The position numbers and the translations under genes are program-made. Below are positions 26,523 to 34,870 of a stretch of 64,000 nt of DNA, piece after piece (the stretch's first letter is position 1; each line of letters opens with the position of its first letter). Source of the DNA: JAWLGZ01 sp041690635. Lineage in GTDB: Bacteria > Pseudomonadota > Gammaproteobacteria > Thiohalomonadales > Thiohalomonadaceae. The stretch is taken from contig JAWLGZ010000001.1 in the NCBI GenBank assembly GCA_041690635.1, positions 806,001 through 870,000 of the forward strand, written 5' to 3'. The notes beneath the pieces are model-generated. The model searched no databases. It was not told where the DNA came from and worked only from the letters and a program-made list of their open reading frames with translations.

Positions 26523-26783
26523 TCACTTCAACAGCGGGTGATCCTTCGGCAACTGCTTCGCATACCACAGCGCCAACTTGTGCCGCATGGTCTGCTGCGA
26601 CACCTGATCCTGTGGCAGCGGCTGGATCTTTTTGTCATGCACCAGCAGCCGATAGATGTAGGTGATCTTGTCCGCCTGCGAATCGGTCGCCTCGAACTCC
26701 ACCACCCCGCGCTCCTCGCCGTACTTCACCCCGGCCAGAATCGCCTCCTTCACCAGCTCCGCCTCATGCTTCAGCTTTTTCAT
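26523..26783 (-). CDS. DUF5062 family small protein
   Basis: An 86-residue soluble protein, highly charged and helical. The start (MKKLKHEAELVKEAILAGVKYGEERG) and end (KLALWYAKQLPKDHPLL) resemble the DUF5062 family of gammaproteobacteria. No function is known. It is convergent with the quinone-oxidoreductase-like gene, 22 bases apart. Confidence 0.65.
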   Translation of the reverse strand: MKKLKHEAELVKEAILAGVKYGEERGVVEFEATDSQADKITYIYRLLVHDKKIQPLPQDQVSQQTMRHKLALWYAKQLPKDHPLLK

Positions 26784-26903
26784 TGCCTCTCCCCATTGAC
26801 CTCACCGAATGGTACACCCGGTACACCCGATAGCCAGAACGCCGGGTTTGCCCGCGCTGGCGAATCGGCGTAGGTTGCCCATTCCGCAACCCGGATGTTT
26901 AGC

Positions 26904-27260
26904 ATGAACCGAATCGCAAGAGTTCTCGCCCTGTCGAGCGCCGCCCCCGTGTTCGCGGCACTGACCGCCTGTTCACCCCACCCCGCCACGGGAAACTGGC
27001 AAAGCGCAGATGACGCCGAATTCGTCCGGCTGGAGGTTACCTACGAAGGGTGGGCCAACCTCTACGAGGCCGGCGAAAAGGAGGCGGGGCGGCACTGCTT
27101 CTGGGGAGCGGAAAGCAAACAGGGGATCGCACTGGCCTGCAAACCCGCCTTCAACACCGATATCGAGGAGCACTACGGCCTGGCCATCGCCGAGGACGGC
27201 ACCGCCACTCTCATGCGCGACAGAGAGGTCGCCGCGCGCTTCACGAAACAGCAGCCGTAG
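26904..27260 (+). CDS. Predicted lipoprotein, unknown function
   Basis: A 118-residue protein. Hydrophobic residues 5-21 end in a lipobox (LTAC), with Cys at 23, predicting a lipoprotein. The mature part has two Cys about 20 residues apart (HCFWG and LACKP), which could form a disulfide. ATGs at 26895 and 26904 are both possible; 26904 gives the more typical signal start. No family recognised. Confidence 0.65.
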   Translation: MNRIARVLALSSAAPVFAALTACSPHPATGNWQSADDAEFVRLEVTYEGWANLYEAGEKEAGRHCFWGAESKQGIALACKPAFNTDIEEHYGLAIAEDGTATLMRDREVAARFTKQQP

Positions 27261-27377
27261 GGGGCCGCAGGAAGCACCAGACTATCCTTCGGGTTGAGAA
27301 TCATCAGCGCCCCCTATTCGCGATTTGCGAACACCGAATAGCAGCCGTCTCCCGGAGTCGATCCTGTGAAGCCATGG

Positions 27378-28358
27378 CTACATGGGCCAGTAGATCCGCT
27401 TCAGAGGAATCAGCCTCTGTGTCTCAATGTCCATCTTTTCGTACTGCTCCAGCACCGCCTCGACCAGGTCCTCGATATCCATCAAGGTCAAGGGGATGTT
27501 GGCCCGCTCGGCTTCATAATGGGCGTCCTTGGAAAATCCGCCGGTGCTGACGTAGAGCCCCTTGTCATCAGGGTGGCGGCCACCGAGAAAGCTGCGGATC
27601 GCCTGGGCGCCCATGGTCGTTCCGGGGCGGTGCTTCACCTCGACGATAATACGGGGACTCTCGAAGCCGAAGCCGTCGGGCGAGGCGGTAACATCCTTGC
27701 CCCGGTCAGCGCCACGCGGCGAGACACGGGTTTTGTAGCCCATGCTTCGCAACAGCCCCGCAACCAGCTCCTGCATCTCCTCCCAATCGAGCCTGTTGAC
27801 CCGATCCTTGATGAACTCCAGGGCGCGCGCCTCGATGTCGCCGAGCAGCTCCTCGTCCTGGTTCTCTGCCCCGGGTTCCTCCGTTAACTTCGGCTCACCC
27901 TTGAGCGCCCGCTCCACATCCGCCGCCGCCTCGTCGGAGACCTGAAACAGGGTGCTGATCGCGCCGAGGCTGTTCTTGGCCACCACCGAGAGCGCATCGC
28001 GGGAGACCTCGCCCTCCCACTTCACCTTGCGGATATTCGGCATCTCCTCCAACAGCCCGGGTTCGTGGCGATAATCACCCGCCACCCTTCCGACCAGATA
28101 GACGCGCCGGGACGGGTCGTAGGTGAGGACTCGATCGCCCTCGCTGATTTCGTGGACAAACCGATAAAGCTGCCCGACCGCATGGGCCGCTTTGGCCTTG
28201 CTGGTATCGGGATTCATCCGGTAATACGCCTCCGCCAGATCATCCCGGGTCCGATAACGACTCAGATCGCCGAAAGCCTCCCAACCGATGGCAACCACCG
28301 AGTTCTCCTTGAAGGCATCGAACAGCACCCCGCCGCGTGCAGCCGCCACTTTCCACAT
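27378..28358 (-). CDS. Mrr-type restriction endonuclease with N-terminal PUA/EVE-like domain
   Basis: A 326-residue nuclease. The C-terminal domain (about 175-325) is Mrr-like PD-(D/E)XK: D218 and D222 in GADRGKD, then E240-V-K242 in IIVEVKHR, and a Gln/Phe motif AQAIRSFLGG. The N-terminal domain (1-150, VVAIGWEAFGDLS...GDRVLTYDP) resembles PUA/EVE-like domains that recognise modified bases. A modification-dependent (type IV-like) activity is likely but unproven. The start at 28358 has AGGAA seven bases upstream. It is the last gene of the hsd island. Confidence 0.8.
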   Translation of the reverse strand: MWKVAAARGGVLFDAFKENSVVAIGWEAFGDLSRYRTRDDLAEAYYRMNPDTSKAKAAHAVGQLYRFVHEISEGDRVLTYDPSRRVYLVGRVAGDYRHEPGLLEEMPNIRKVKWEGEVSRDALSVVAKNSLGAISTLFQVSDEAAADVERALKGEPKLTEEPGAENQDEELLGDIEARALEFIKDRVNRLDWEEMQELVAGLLRSMGYKTRVSPRGADRGKDVTASPDGFGFESPRIIVEVKHRPGTTMGAQAIRSFLGGRHPDDKGLYVSTGGFSKDAHYEAERANIPLTLMDIEDLVEAVLEQYEKMDIETQRLIPLKRIYWPM

Positions 28359-28436
28359 TCGCATATTCCTGCTCCCGGTTATTGTTACAGGCTTGGAGGA
28401 GGCGCAGGTCGGCGACACCAATTTGCTTCGGAGCAC

Positions 28437-31400
28437 TCACCGGTAACGCCTGAAGTTTTCCGCCTGCTCGAAGATCTCCCTGTACACCTCATCTCTATCC
28501 ACAGGCGGATAGCCGTACTCGGACAGCACCAGTATGAGGTCCACCTTCAGTTCCGCCTTGATGTCCTCGCGCTGGTTCCAGTCGGTGTATTTGACCTTGT
28601 CATCAACCACGAGCTTCACCGCCTTCGACAGTGCAATCAGCTTGTCCTCGGGATAGGTGAAGTCGTATTTGATAGCCAACCCCTTGAGAATGTCGTAGAA
28701 AGCCTTCTCTTCCAGGTCTATGCCCATGTCGGCGAATGAATCCCGCTCCCGCTTGAGGGCGTGAATCAAGTCGATGATCTCATCCGAGAAATCCTCCAGC
28801 ACGTTGCTGACCAGCACATCGTCTTCCTTGCGTTCGTTGTACTTCTCCACCAACACCTTGAACTTCTTCGAGAAGTCCATCCCCTTGGTCTTGTTGATCT
28901 TCCTGAAGTCATCGATGGCCCGGGCCAGGAGTTTCTGTAGGAGCTTTATCTTGGTATTGGGAAGTTTGATCTTCTCGATCTTGGCGAGGTAGTCGTCATC
29001 GAAGATGTCGACTGTACCGGCCTTCTCCTCGCCCAGCTTGAATATCTCCTCCACCCCGTCGCTCTTCAACGCCTCCTTGATCATCTCCCGCACCCGGGCG
29101 TTCATCTGTGCGATGTCGGGCGCGTTGCCCTTGGTGAGCTTGAAGACGATGGAACGGACGGCGAGGTAGAAGTGGATCTGGTCGCGTTCAAACTGCCCGA
29201 TCGCCTCCGAGCCGCTGCAGATGTCGTAGGCGGCCTTGAGGCGTTTGACCAGATGCATGAAGCGCTTCTCGATATTCGCCGTGGCCTGGGCGTACTCGGC
29301 GGCCATGTTGAGGCAGTGGAGCTGCTCCAGCGGCTTCCCTTCGAAATAGGGCGTGGCATCGAACCGGTGGAACATCTTGTTGAGCAGGTCGAGGTGATCC
29401 TTGACCACGATGATCGACTGCTCGATCTCCTCGAAATTCTGCTTGTCCGCCTTGTTGTAGTGGGCAAGGGCGAGGTTCATCTGCCGCTTGATGCCGATAT
29501 AGTCGACCACCAGCCCCTTCTCCTTGCCCTCGAACCTGCGGTTCACCCGCGAGATGGTCTGGATGAGGTTGTGGCGCTGGATCGGCTTGTCGATGTAGAT
29601 GGTGTCCAGGAAGGGCACATCGAACCCGGTGAGCCACATATCCACGACGATGGCGATCTTGAAGTTGGACTTCGGGTTTTTGAACTGGCGGTCCAGTTCC
29701 TTGCGGTACTCCGGGGTGCCGAGCATCTCGTACAGCACCTTGGGGTCGTCCTTGCCGCGGGTCATCACCAGCTTGATCCGCTCCATCGGCTTGATCTTCT
29801 TCTTTTCCTCGTCCGTGAGATCGGCCCCTTCTTCACAGGGGAGCACCTCGTTCCACTCCGGGCGGAGCGCGATCACCTCTTTCCAAAAGTCGTAGGCGAT
29901 CTCGCGCTTGCTGCAGACGAACATCGCCTTGCCCTTTAGGGTCGAACCCTCCGCCACCCGCCGCTCGTAGTGGCGCACGAAGTCGGCCGCGAGCGCCTTG
30001 AGCCGGTCCGGATCGCCCAGAATGGCGTTCATCTGCGCGTTGGCCTTCTTGCTCTCCTCGATCTGGTACTCGCTCGTGCCCTCGTCGGCGCACTCGGCGT
30101 AGTAGTCTTCAATCTCCTCCAACTTCCGGTTGTCGAGGATCACCTTGGCGGCACGCCCCTCGTAGACGATGCGCACCGTGATCTCGTCCTTCACCGACTC
30201 GGTCATGGTGTAGGCGTCGATCACCAGGCCGAATACATCGAGGGTGGCGTCTATCGGCGTTCCGGTAAAGCCGACATAGGTGGCGTTGGGTAGCGAGTCG
30301 TGCAGATGCTTGGCGAAGCCGTAGGTTCGCTTTACCCCCTCCTTCGTCACACGCACCTTCTGGTCCAGATTGACCTGGCTGCGGTGCGCCTCGTCGGAGA
30401 TACAGATGACGTTGCTGCGGTTGGTCAGCAGTTCCGTATCCTCGGTGAATTTGTGGATGGTGGTGAGAAAGACGCCGCCGCTGTTGCGCCCCTTGAGCAG
30501 TTCACGCAAACGGGCGCGGCTCTCGACGCTGATGACCGTCTGGTCGCCGATGTACTCCTTGGCATTGGTGAACTGGGCCGAGAGCTGGTCGTCGAGGTCG
30601 GTGCGGTCGGTGATGAGGACGATGGTCGGGCTCTCGAAGTCGATGCTCTTCATCAGCAGACGGGTGAGGAAGAGCATGGTGAAGCTCTTGCCGCTGCCGG
30701 TGGCGCCGAAGTAGGTGCCGCCCTTGCCGTTGCCCTCCGGCTTCCGATGCCGTTTGATGCTCTCGTAGAGCTTCGTGGCGGCGTAGTACTGGGGGTAGCG
30801 GCAGACCACCTTCACTTCGTTCTTCGAGACATCCGGGAAGTAGATGAAGTGCCGGATCACCTCACGCAGCCGCGACCTGTCGAACAGCCCCTGAACCATC
30901 GTATAGAGGGCGTTGATGCCGTCCTGTTCGATGGGCTCGTCGCCGGTCACCTTGCGCCAGGTGTAGAAGTAGTCGTAGGGGGCGAACAGCGAACCCATGC
31001 GCGTATTGACGCCATCGGAGATCACGCACAGGGCGTTGTACTTCATCAGCTCCGGGATGTCGCGGGCATAGCGGGTGGTGAGCTGCACGTAGGCGTCGTG
31101 AATGGTCGCCTCTTCGCGGATGGCGCTCTTGAACTCGAACACCACCAGCGGCAGGCCGTTGATGTAGAGGATGGCGTCGGGGATGCGCCGCTCGCTCCCC
31201 TCGATCTCCAGCTGGTTCACCAGGCGGTAGATGTTCCCCTCTGTACCGTAATCAGCGGCCGGGTCCGCCACCACCGTATCCACCTCGCCGGGGCGGGGAA
31301 GGCGTTGCTCCGGCAGCCCGGCGTAGTCGATTAACTGGATGTAGAGGTCTTTCCGGTTGCGGTCCTCCCGCTTGAGCAGGAAACCGTCGGAGACCATCTT

Positions 31401-31649
31401 GCAGAGCTGCCGGTTGGAATCGTAGAGGTCCAGCGCCGGCAGCCGCTCCAGGCGCTGGATGATGGCCTCCACCTCCCCGGCGGTAATACCGTCGGAGGCA
31501 TAGCGGCCCGCCAGGTAGTCGCGCAGGTCCTCCTTCAGCAGCACCTCGCCGGGCGGGCGGTCGAAGGCGTCGCCCCGGTGGTGCGGGTAGCCCTGTTCGG
31601 CGAGCAGGCCGATGATTGCCTGCTCCAGCTTCTCCTCGGTGAATTTCAT
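28437..31649 (-). CDS. hsdR: HsdR, type I restriction endonuclease subunit
   Basis: A 1070-residue restriction and translocation subunit. The N-terminal nuclease has D158 and E172-F-K174 (PDAILYINGLPLVVFEFK). The helicase motor has Walker A GATGSGKS at 315-322 and DEAH at 419-422. A long C-terminal helical region probably contacts the methylase. It acts with HsdM2HsdS to translocate and cut unmodified DNA. The ATG overlaps the rhuM stop (ATGA). Length and motifs look intact. Confidence 0.95.
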   Translation of the reverse strand: MKFTEEKLEQAIIGLLAEQGYPHHRGDAFDRPPGEVLLKEDLRDYLAGRYASDGITAGEVEAIIQRLERLPALDLYDSNRQLCKMVSDGFLLKREDRNRKDLYIQLIDYAGLPEQRLPRPGEVDTVVADPAADYGTEGNIYRLVNQLEIEGSERRIPDAILYINGLPLVVFEFKSAIREEATIHDAYVQLTTRYARDIPELMKYNALCVISDGVNTRMGSLFAPYDYFYTWRKVTGDEPIEQDGINALYTMVQGLFDRSRLREVIRHFIYFPDVSKNEVKVVCRYPQYYAATKLYESIKRHRKPEGNGKGGTYFGATGSGKSFTMLFLTRLLMKSIDFESPTIVLITDRTDLDDQLSAQFTNAKEYIGDQTVISVESRARLRELLKGRNSGGVFLTTIHKFTEDTELLTNRSNVICISDEAHRSQVNLDQKVRVTKEGVKRTYGFAKHLHDSLPNATYVGFTGTPIDATLDVFGLVIDAYTMTESVKDEITVRIVYEGRAAKVILDNRKLEEIEDYYAECADEGTSEYQIEESKKANAQMNAILGDPDRLKALAADFVRHYERRVAEGSTLKGKAMFVCSKREIAYDFWKEVIALRPEWNEVLPCEEGADLTDEEKKKIKPMERIKLVMTRGKDDPKVLYEMLGTPEYRKELDRQFKNPKSNFKIAIVVDMWLTGFDVPFLDTIYIDKPIQRHNLIQTISRVNRRFEGKEKGLVVDYIGIKRQMNLALAHYNKADKQNFEEIEQSIIVVKDHLDLLNKMFHRFDATPYFEGKPLEQLHCLNMAAEYAQATANIEKRFMHLVKRLKAAYDICSGSEAIGQFERDQIHFYLAVRSIVFKLTKGNAPDIAQMNARVREMIKEALKSDGVEEIFKLGEEKAGTVDIFDDDYLAKIEKIKLPNTKIKLLQKLLARAIDDFRKINKTKGMDFSKKFKVLVEKYNERKEDDVLVSNVLEDFSDEIIDLIHALKRERDSFADMGIDLEEKAFYDILKGLAIKYDFTYPEDKLIALSKAVKLVVDDKVKYTDWNQREDIKAELKVDLILVLSEYGYPPVDRDEVYREIFEQAENFRRYR

Positions 31650-32677
31650 TCCCTGTCCTTCGGTGGGTCCCGGGCGATCGATTCGAGCTGTCGAATCGTC
31701 TCTTCCGCCCCTTGCTCTTCCAGCGCCTCGCGGCGGCGCTCCGCGAACTTCTCGTACTCGCGGCCTGCCTTCTCGTCCGCCTGCCGCTTGCTGACGCGAC
31801 CGGCATTGGCCAGCACGTCACGATCGTTGAATTGAAGGAATTCGTCCAGCTTCTGCTGCCAGTCGCGCAGGAACACCTGCCGTCGCCGCCGCGCCTGGTC
31901 CTCGGCGAAGTCGAGCCACATCACCACGATGCGGTTCAGTTCGTCAATCTCCGCCTCGGTCAGGTAGTTCTTGGCCACGCTGACGTCGCTCTTGCGCACG
32001 ATCGCCCCCTTCCACACCGTCAGCCCCATGTTGGGCTGGCTGGCGTCGGCGCGGGTATGGATCAGCTCGGCGGCGGTCAGGCCGGTGGCGGCGAAGTGGA
32101 GCTTGTTCTGGATGATGCGGAAGAACTGCGAGGTCTCCTGGCTGGACGGCTCGTAGTCCGCCGCCAGCATGAAGATCTCCCGCACCCGCAGGTACATCCG
32201 CCGCTCGCTGGCGCGGATATCGCGGATGCGCTCCAGCAGCTCATCGAAGTAGTCGGGCACCGGGCTGGCGCCGGGCACCGGCGGATTCCTGAGCCGCTCG
32301 TCATCCATGACAAAGCCCTTGACCAGGTACTCCTGAAGGCGGGTATTGGCCCAGCGACGGAACTGCGTGCCCCGGGGCGATTTGACCCGGAACCCCACGG
32401 CCAAAATTGCCTCCAGGTTGTAGTGCTGGACGCTGTACTCCTTGCCGTCACTGGCAGTTGTCCGGAAATTCCGGACAACTGAAACGGGGTCCAGCTCCCC
32501 CTCATCGAAGAGATTTTGCAGGTGTTCGCTGATGGTCTTCTTGGAGCGGCCGTAGAGCTCCGCCATCAGCGCCTGGGACAACCAGATGGTCTCCTCCTCG
32601 AAGCGGCACTCGACGCGGGTTTTGCCGTCCTCGGTGGTGTAGAGGATGAATTCGCCGCAGGGCGCTACATCATTCAT
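31646..32677 (-). CDS. rhuM: RhuM family protein
   Basis: A 343-residue RhuM-family protein. The N-terminal half has a winged-helix-like segment (EETIWLSQALMAELYGRSKKTISEHLQNLFDEGEL) and the conserved YNLEAILAVGFRVKSPRGTQFRRWA. The C-terminal half is helical and charged. The name comes from a Salmonella pathogenicity-island gene, but RhuM genes are often found inside type I restriction loci, where their role is unknown. It overlaps hsdR by 4 bp, so the two are coupled. Confidence 0.85.
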   Translation of the reverse strand: MNDVAPCGEFILYTTEDGKTRVECRFEEETIWLSQALMAELYGRSKKTISEHLQNLFDEGELDPVSVVRNFRTTASDGKEYSVQHYNLEAILAVGFRVKSPRGTQFRRWANTRLQEYLVKGFVMDDERLRNPPVPGASPVPDYFDELLERIRDIRASERRMYLRVREIFMLAADYEPSSQETSQFFRIIQNKLHFAATGLTAAELIHTRADASQPNMGLTVWKGAIVRKSDVSVAKNYLTEAEIDELNRIVVMWLDFAEDQARRRRQVFLRDWQQKLDEFLQFNDRDVLANAGRVSKRQADEKAGREYEKFAERRREALEEQGAEETIRQLESIARDPPKDRE

Positions 32678-32777
32678 ATCGACGTGGCCGCACAGGAGGG
32701 TCCGTGACAGCCCTTCAGCCGCCCACTCTCATAACACGGCAGTTTGGCCCGGAGCCTTTGGGCATAGTGGCAACGAA

Positions 32778-34049
32778 TCACTTCGAGGCCCTCGTATACG
32801 CCTGCCGCGGGTCGTTGGGTGTCCTCGGAAATGCGATCTCCACCTGACCGCTCCTTACCATCTCAGTGAGATATTGTCCGCGCAGGGTCTCGACCTCCCG
32901 CTGAACCAGCCCTGCCAGGCACCCGAGCGTAACGTATTGTTTTTCCATTATTTGCAACAAAACCTGCTGCATCGACTGGCTCGACACCCGCTTCTTCCGG
33001 CGCGGCTCCTGGGCGAGATTTTCCAGCATTTCCAGAAATTCGGGTGTCAACTGAGCGAGGTCATCCACAAAGGGGAGGTGATGAGTTGGCGAGATGAGCC
33101 GCCCCCGTTCATCCCGACCCGATTGCTGGGAGCTCGGATTCAAATTCGGGGAGCTCGCGATCAAATTCGGGGAGCTCTGAGTCAAATTCGGGGAGCTCTC
33201 CTCCAAATTCGGGGAGTCGAAGACATCCTCAGGCCCCGGTATCCGCATGCCGGCCAGGTGATACACCGCCCCCCTGGAGCTGCCGGTCTGCTCCAGAAAC
33301 TCCAGGCTTACGAGCTGATGCAGGCACTGACTGGCATCGGAAGGGTGCATCGGTAACAGCGCCATAAGGCGCTGATGGGTCACCGTGTTCTCGACGGCTG
33401 CAATCGCCAGCGCGGCCTGCTGCTCGTTGGGCAGTCGCTCATAGGCTACCCCAAACTGTTTCCGCAACTGATCCACCAGATCCTGCGGAAACAGATCGAT
33501 CATACGCATACGCATGATGGTCTGGTCGTAGGGCTCCCGTGTATCCACCAGCTCTGGTGCGCGCCAGTGGTACTTGTGCCAGCTATCGAGAATCTTCGGA
33601 ATACCCGAGCCGGCCTGATCACCGATCCCCACATAGCGGAACATCTGGTGCAGCAACCGGTTCCGACAGTCGGGGTGACCGCCCTGGAGGGCCACCTCAA
33701 CCGGAATACGCATCGTCCCCGGATTACGGAACCCGAACATATCCGGCCGTTTGACCACCAAAACCGAGGCACGGTCGGAGTAATCGGCATGTATCGGGTT
33801 GTTGGCGGTATCGAAGAGATCCTTTTTGACCTTTTTGACCAACTCAATCCCGTTGAGCTCGAACCGATCACCCTTCTGGCGAATCCCCAACAGCACCGTG
33901 CCGCCATCGGTGTTGGCCATGGCGGAGTAGGTCTCCCAGAAATCACGCGGCGGTTCGCCCCTGCCGTCGCGCCCCGCCGCCTTTTTGCACTCAAGATCGG
34001 ATGACTCGGCGAGCAAGGCGATATCTTCGAGGGTGCGGATCTCCATCAT
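32778..34049 (-). CDS. AlbA_2/Schlafen-like ATP-binding protein, apparently missing its central region
   Basis: A 423-residue protein. Residues 1-80 match the start of the AlbA_2 (RNA-binding/ATP-binding, formerly AAA_4) family: SSDLECKKAAGRDG, FWETYSAMANTDGG. From about residue 84 (NPIHADYSDRASVLV...FRNPG) the sequence corresponds to a part of these proteins that normally lies some 150 or more residues later. This suggests an in-frame internal deletion near 33800, although the frame is open throughout. Four SPNL repeats lie at 33136-33220. The family accompanies restriction systems, with unknown role. Function of this copy is doubtful. Confidence 0.65.
   Translation of the reverse strand: MMEIRTLEDIALLAESSDLECKKAAGRDGRGEPPRDFWETYSAMANTDGGTVLLGIRQKGDRFELNGIELVKKVKKDLFDTANNPIHADYSDRASVLVVKRPDMFGFRNPGTMRIPVEVALQGGHPDCRNRLLHQMFRYVGIGDQAGSGIPKILDSWHKYHWRAPELVDTREPYDQTIMRMRMIDLFPQDLVDQLRKQFGVAYERLPNEQQAALAIAAVENTVTHQRLMALLPMHPSDASQCLHQLVSLEFLEQTGSSRGAVYHLAGMRIPGPEDVFDSPNLEESSPNLTQSSPNLIASSPNLNPSSQQSGRDERGRLISPTHHLPFVDDLAQLTPEFLEMLENLAQEPRRKKRVSSQSMQQVLLQIMEKQYVTLGCLAGLVQREVETLRGQYLTEMVRSGQVEIAFPRTPNDPRQAYTRASK
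33136..33220. repeat. 21-bp tandem repeat encoding SPNL units
   Basis: Four copies of a 21-bp unit containing AAATTCGGGGAGCTC encode SPNLEES, SPNLTQS, SPNLIAS and SPNLNPS within the AlbA_2-family protein. The period is a multiple of three, so copy number can vary without a frameshift. Confidence 0.85.
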
Positions 34050-34098
34050 GGCCAACGGACCTGGGTGGGGATAAATTCGCCGGCAAGGGCAGTAGCGT

Positions 34099-34689
34099 TC
34101 ATACCAGACTCCTTGTCCACTCGGGCGGCTCGCCGCCCAAGATCTTGAACATCGCGTCGATGGGCCAGAGGCCGCCCTTTACCCCCTTCACGGTGCGCGG
34201 CACCCGGGCGAGCCAGGCGGCGGTGCGATAGGGGGAGAGATTCGTCACATCGAGATCGTCATACGCGAGCAGGTGGTCCAGTTCCTGCCCCATCTGGTTC
34301 AGGGTGCCCTGCACCGAGCGGTCAGTGGCGCGGTCGCAGACCAGCGGCCCCAACATGCCGTGGGCGCGCGCCATCACCGCCTCGTCGGCCCCCAGTTTCA
34401 GCAGGGTGTTCATGAAGCCGTCAGTGAACCAGAAATCCAGCTCGGCGAAGTCGCCTTTCTTCAGGGCCGGCACGAAGACGGGAAAGCGGGTGGCGTCGTG
34501 GACGAAGAGCACGCACTGGCGGCGTTGCAGCAGGATCAGGTTGGCGTGCCAACCGTTGAGCGGGGATTCGGCGGCTTCGTTGGCGGCCCCATTGGTGGCA
34601 TAGCGCAGGCCGCGCTTGCTCTTCAACCGCCCGCCCGCATCGAGCGGCAGCTTGGCGAAGAGCTTTTGCGTGGCGTGCAGGCGGATCAC
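34099..34689 (-). CDS. DUF6933-like protein in the hsd island
   Basis: A 196-residue protein starting VIRLHATQKLFAKLPLDAGGRL, resembling the DUF6933 family. It has no signal or membrane segment and no motif I can link to a function. The GTG at 34689 overlaps the TGA of the small remnant ORF upstream (GTGA), a coupling signature. It lies between hsdS and the AlbA_2 gene on the same strand, so it is probably part of the hsd operon. The family assignment is from memory of the N-terminal pattern. Confidence 0.65.
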   Translation of the reverse strand: MIRLHATQKLFAKLPLDAGGRLKSKRGLRYATNGAANEAAESPLNGWHANLILLQRRQCVLFVHDATRFPVFVPALKKGDFAELDFWFTDGFMNTLLKLGADEAVMARAHGMLGPLVCDRATDRSVQGTLNQMGQELDHLLAYDDLDVTNLSPYRTAAWLARVPRTVKGVKGGLWPIDAMFKILGGEPPEWTRSLV

Positions 34690-34733
34690 ACGGCCACCTT
34701 GGCGCGTTCGGTTATCGCCGTGGCCTCGGGGAG

Positions 34734-34754
34734 GCGGAGTTGGCCGGAGAGGAG
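34734..34754. repeat. 21-bp direct repeat shared with the hsdS 3' end (copy 1)
   Basis: These 21 bases are identical to 34910-34930 inside hsdS, which encode the LLSGQLR motif. They lie just before the palindromic repeat. Such an identity can serve as a recombination site. Confidence 0.85.
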
Positions 34755-34759
34755 CCATG

Positions 34760-34852
34760 TAGGGTGCGGTGACGCAGGAACCGCACCGGGGCCGTGACGA
34801 CCGCCGCGGCGTTTGGCGCTCTTCGGTGCGGTTCGTTCCTCACCGCACCCTA
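34760..34852. repeat. Palindromic repeat, GAACCGCACC variant
   Basis: Arms TAGGGTGCGGTGACGCAGGA... (34760-34787) and its near-exact inverse (34825-34852) surround about 37 GC-rich bases. It belongs to the same broad family as the element at 23144. Here it lies inside an operon, not between transcription units. Confidence 0.8.
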
Positions 34853-34870
34853 CGGTTGCCGTGGATTTGG

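Noticed and set aside
33136..33220. Short regular repeats considered as a CRISPR array
   Set aside because: The 21-bp units are contiguous without unique spacers and lie in a coding frame as SPNL repeats.
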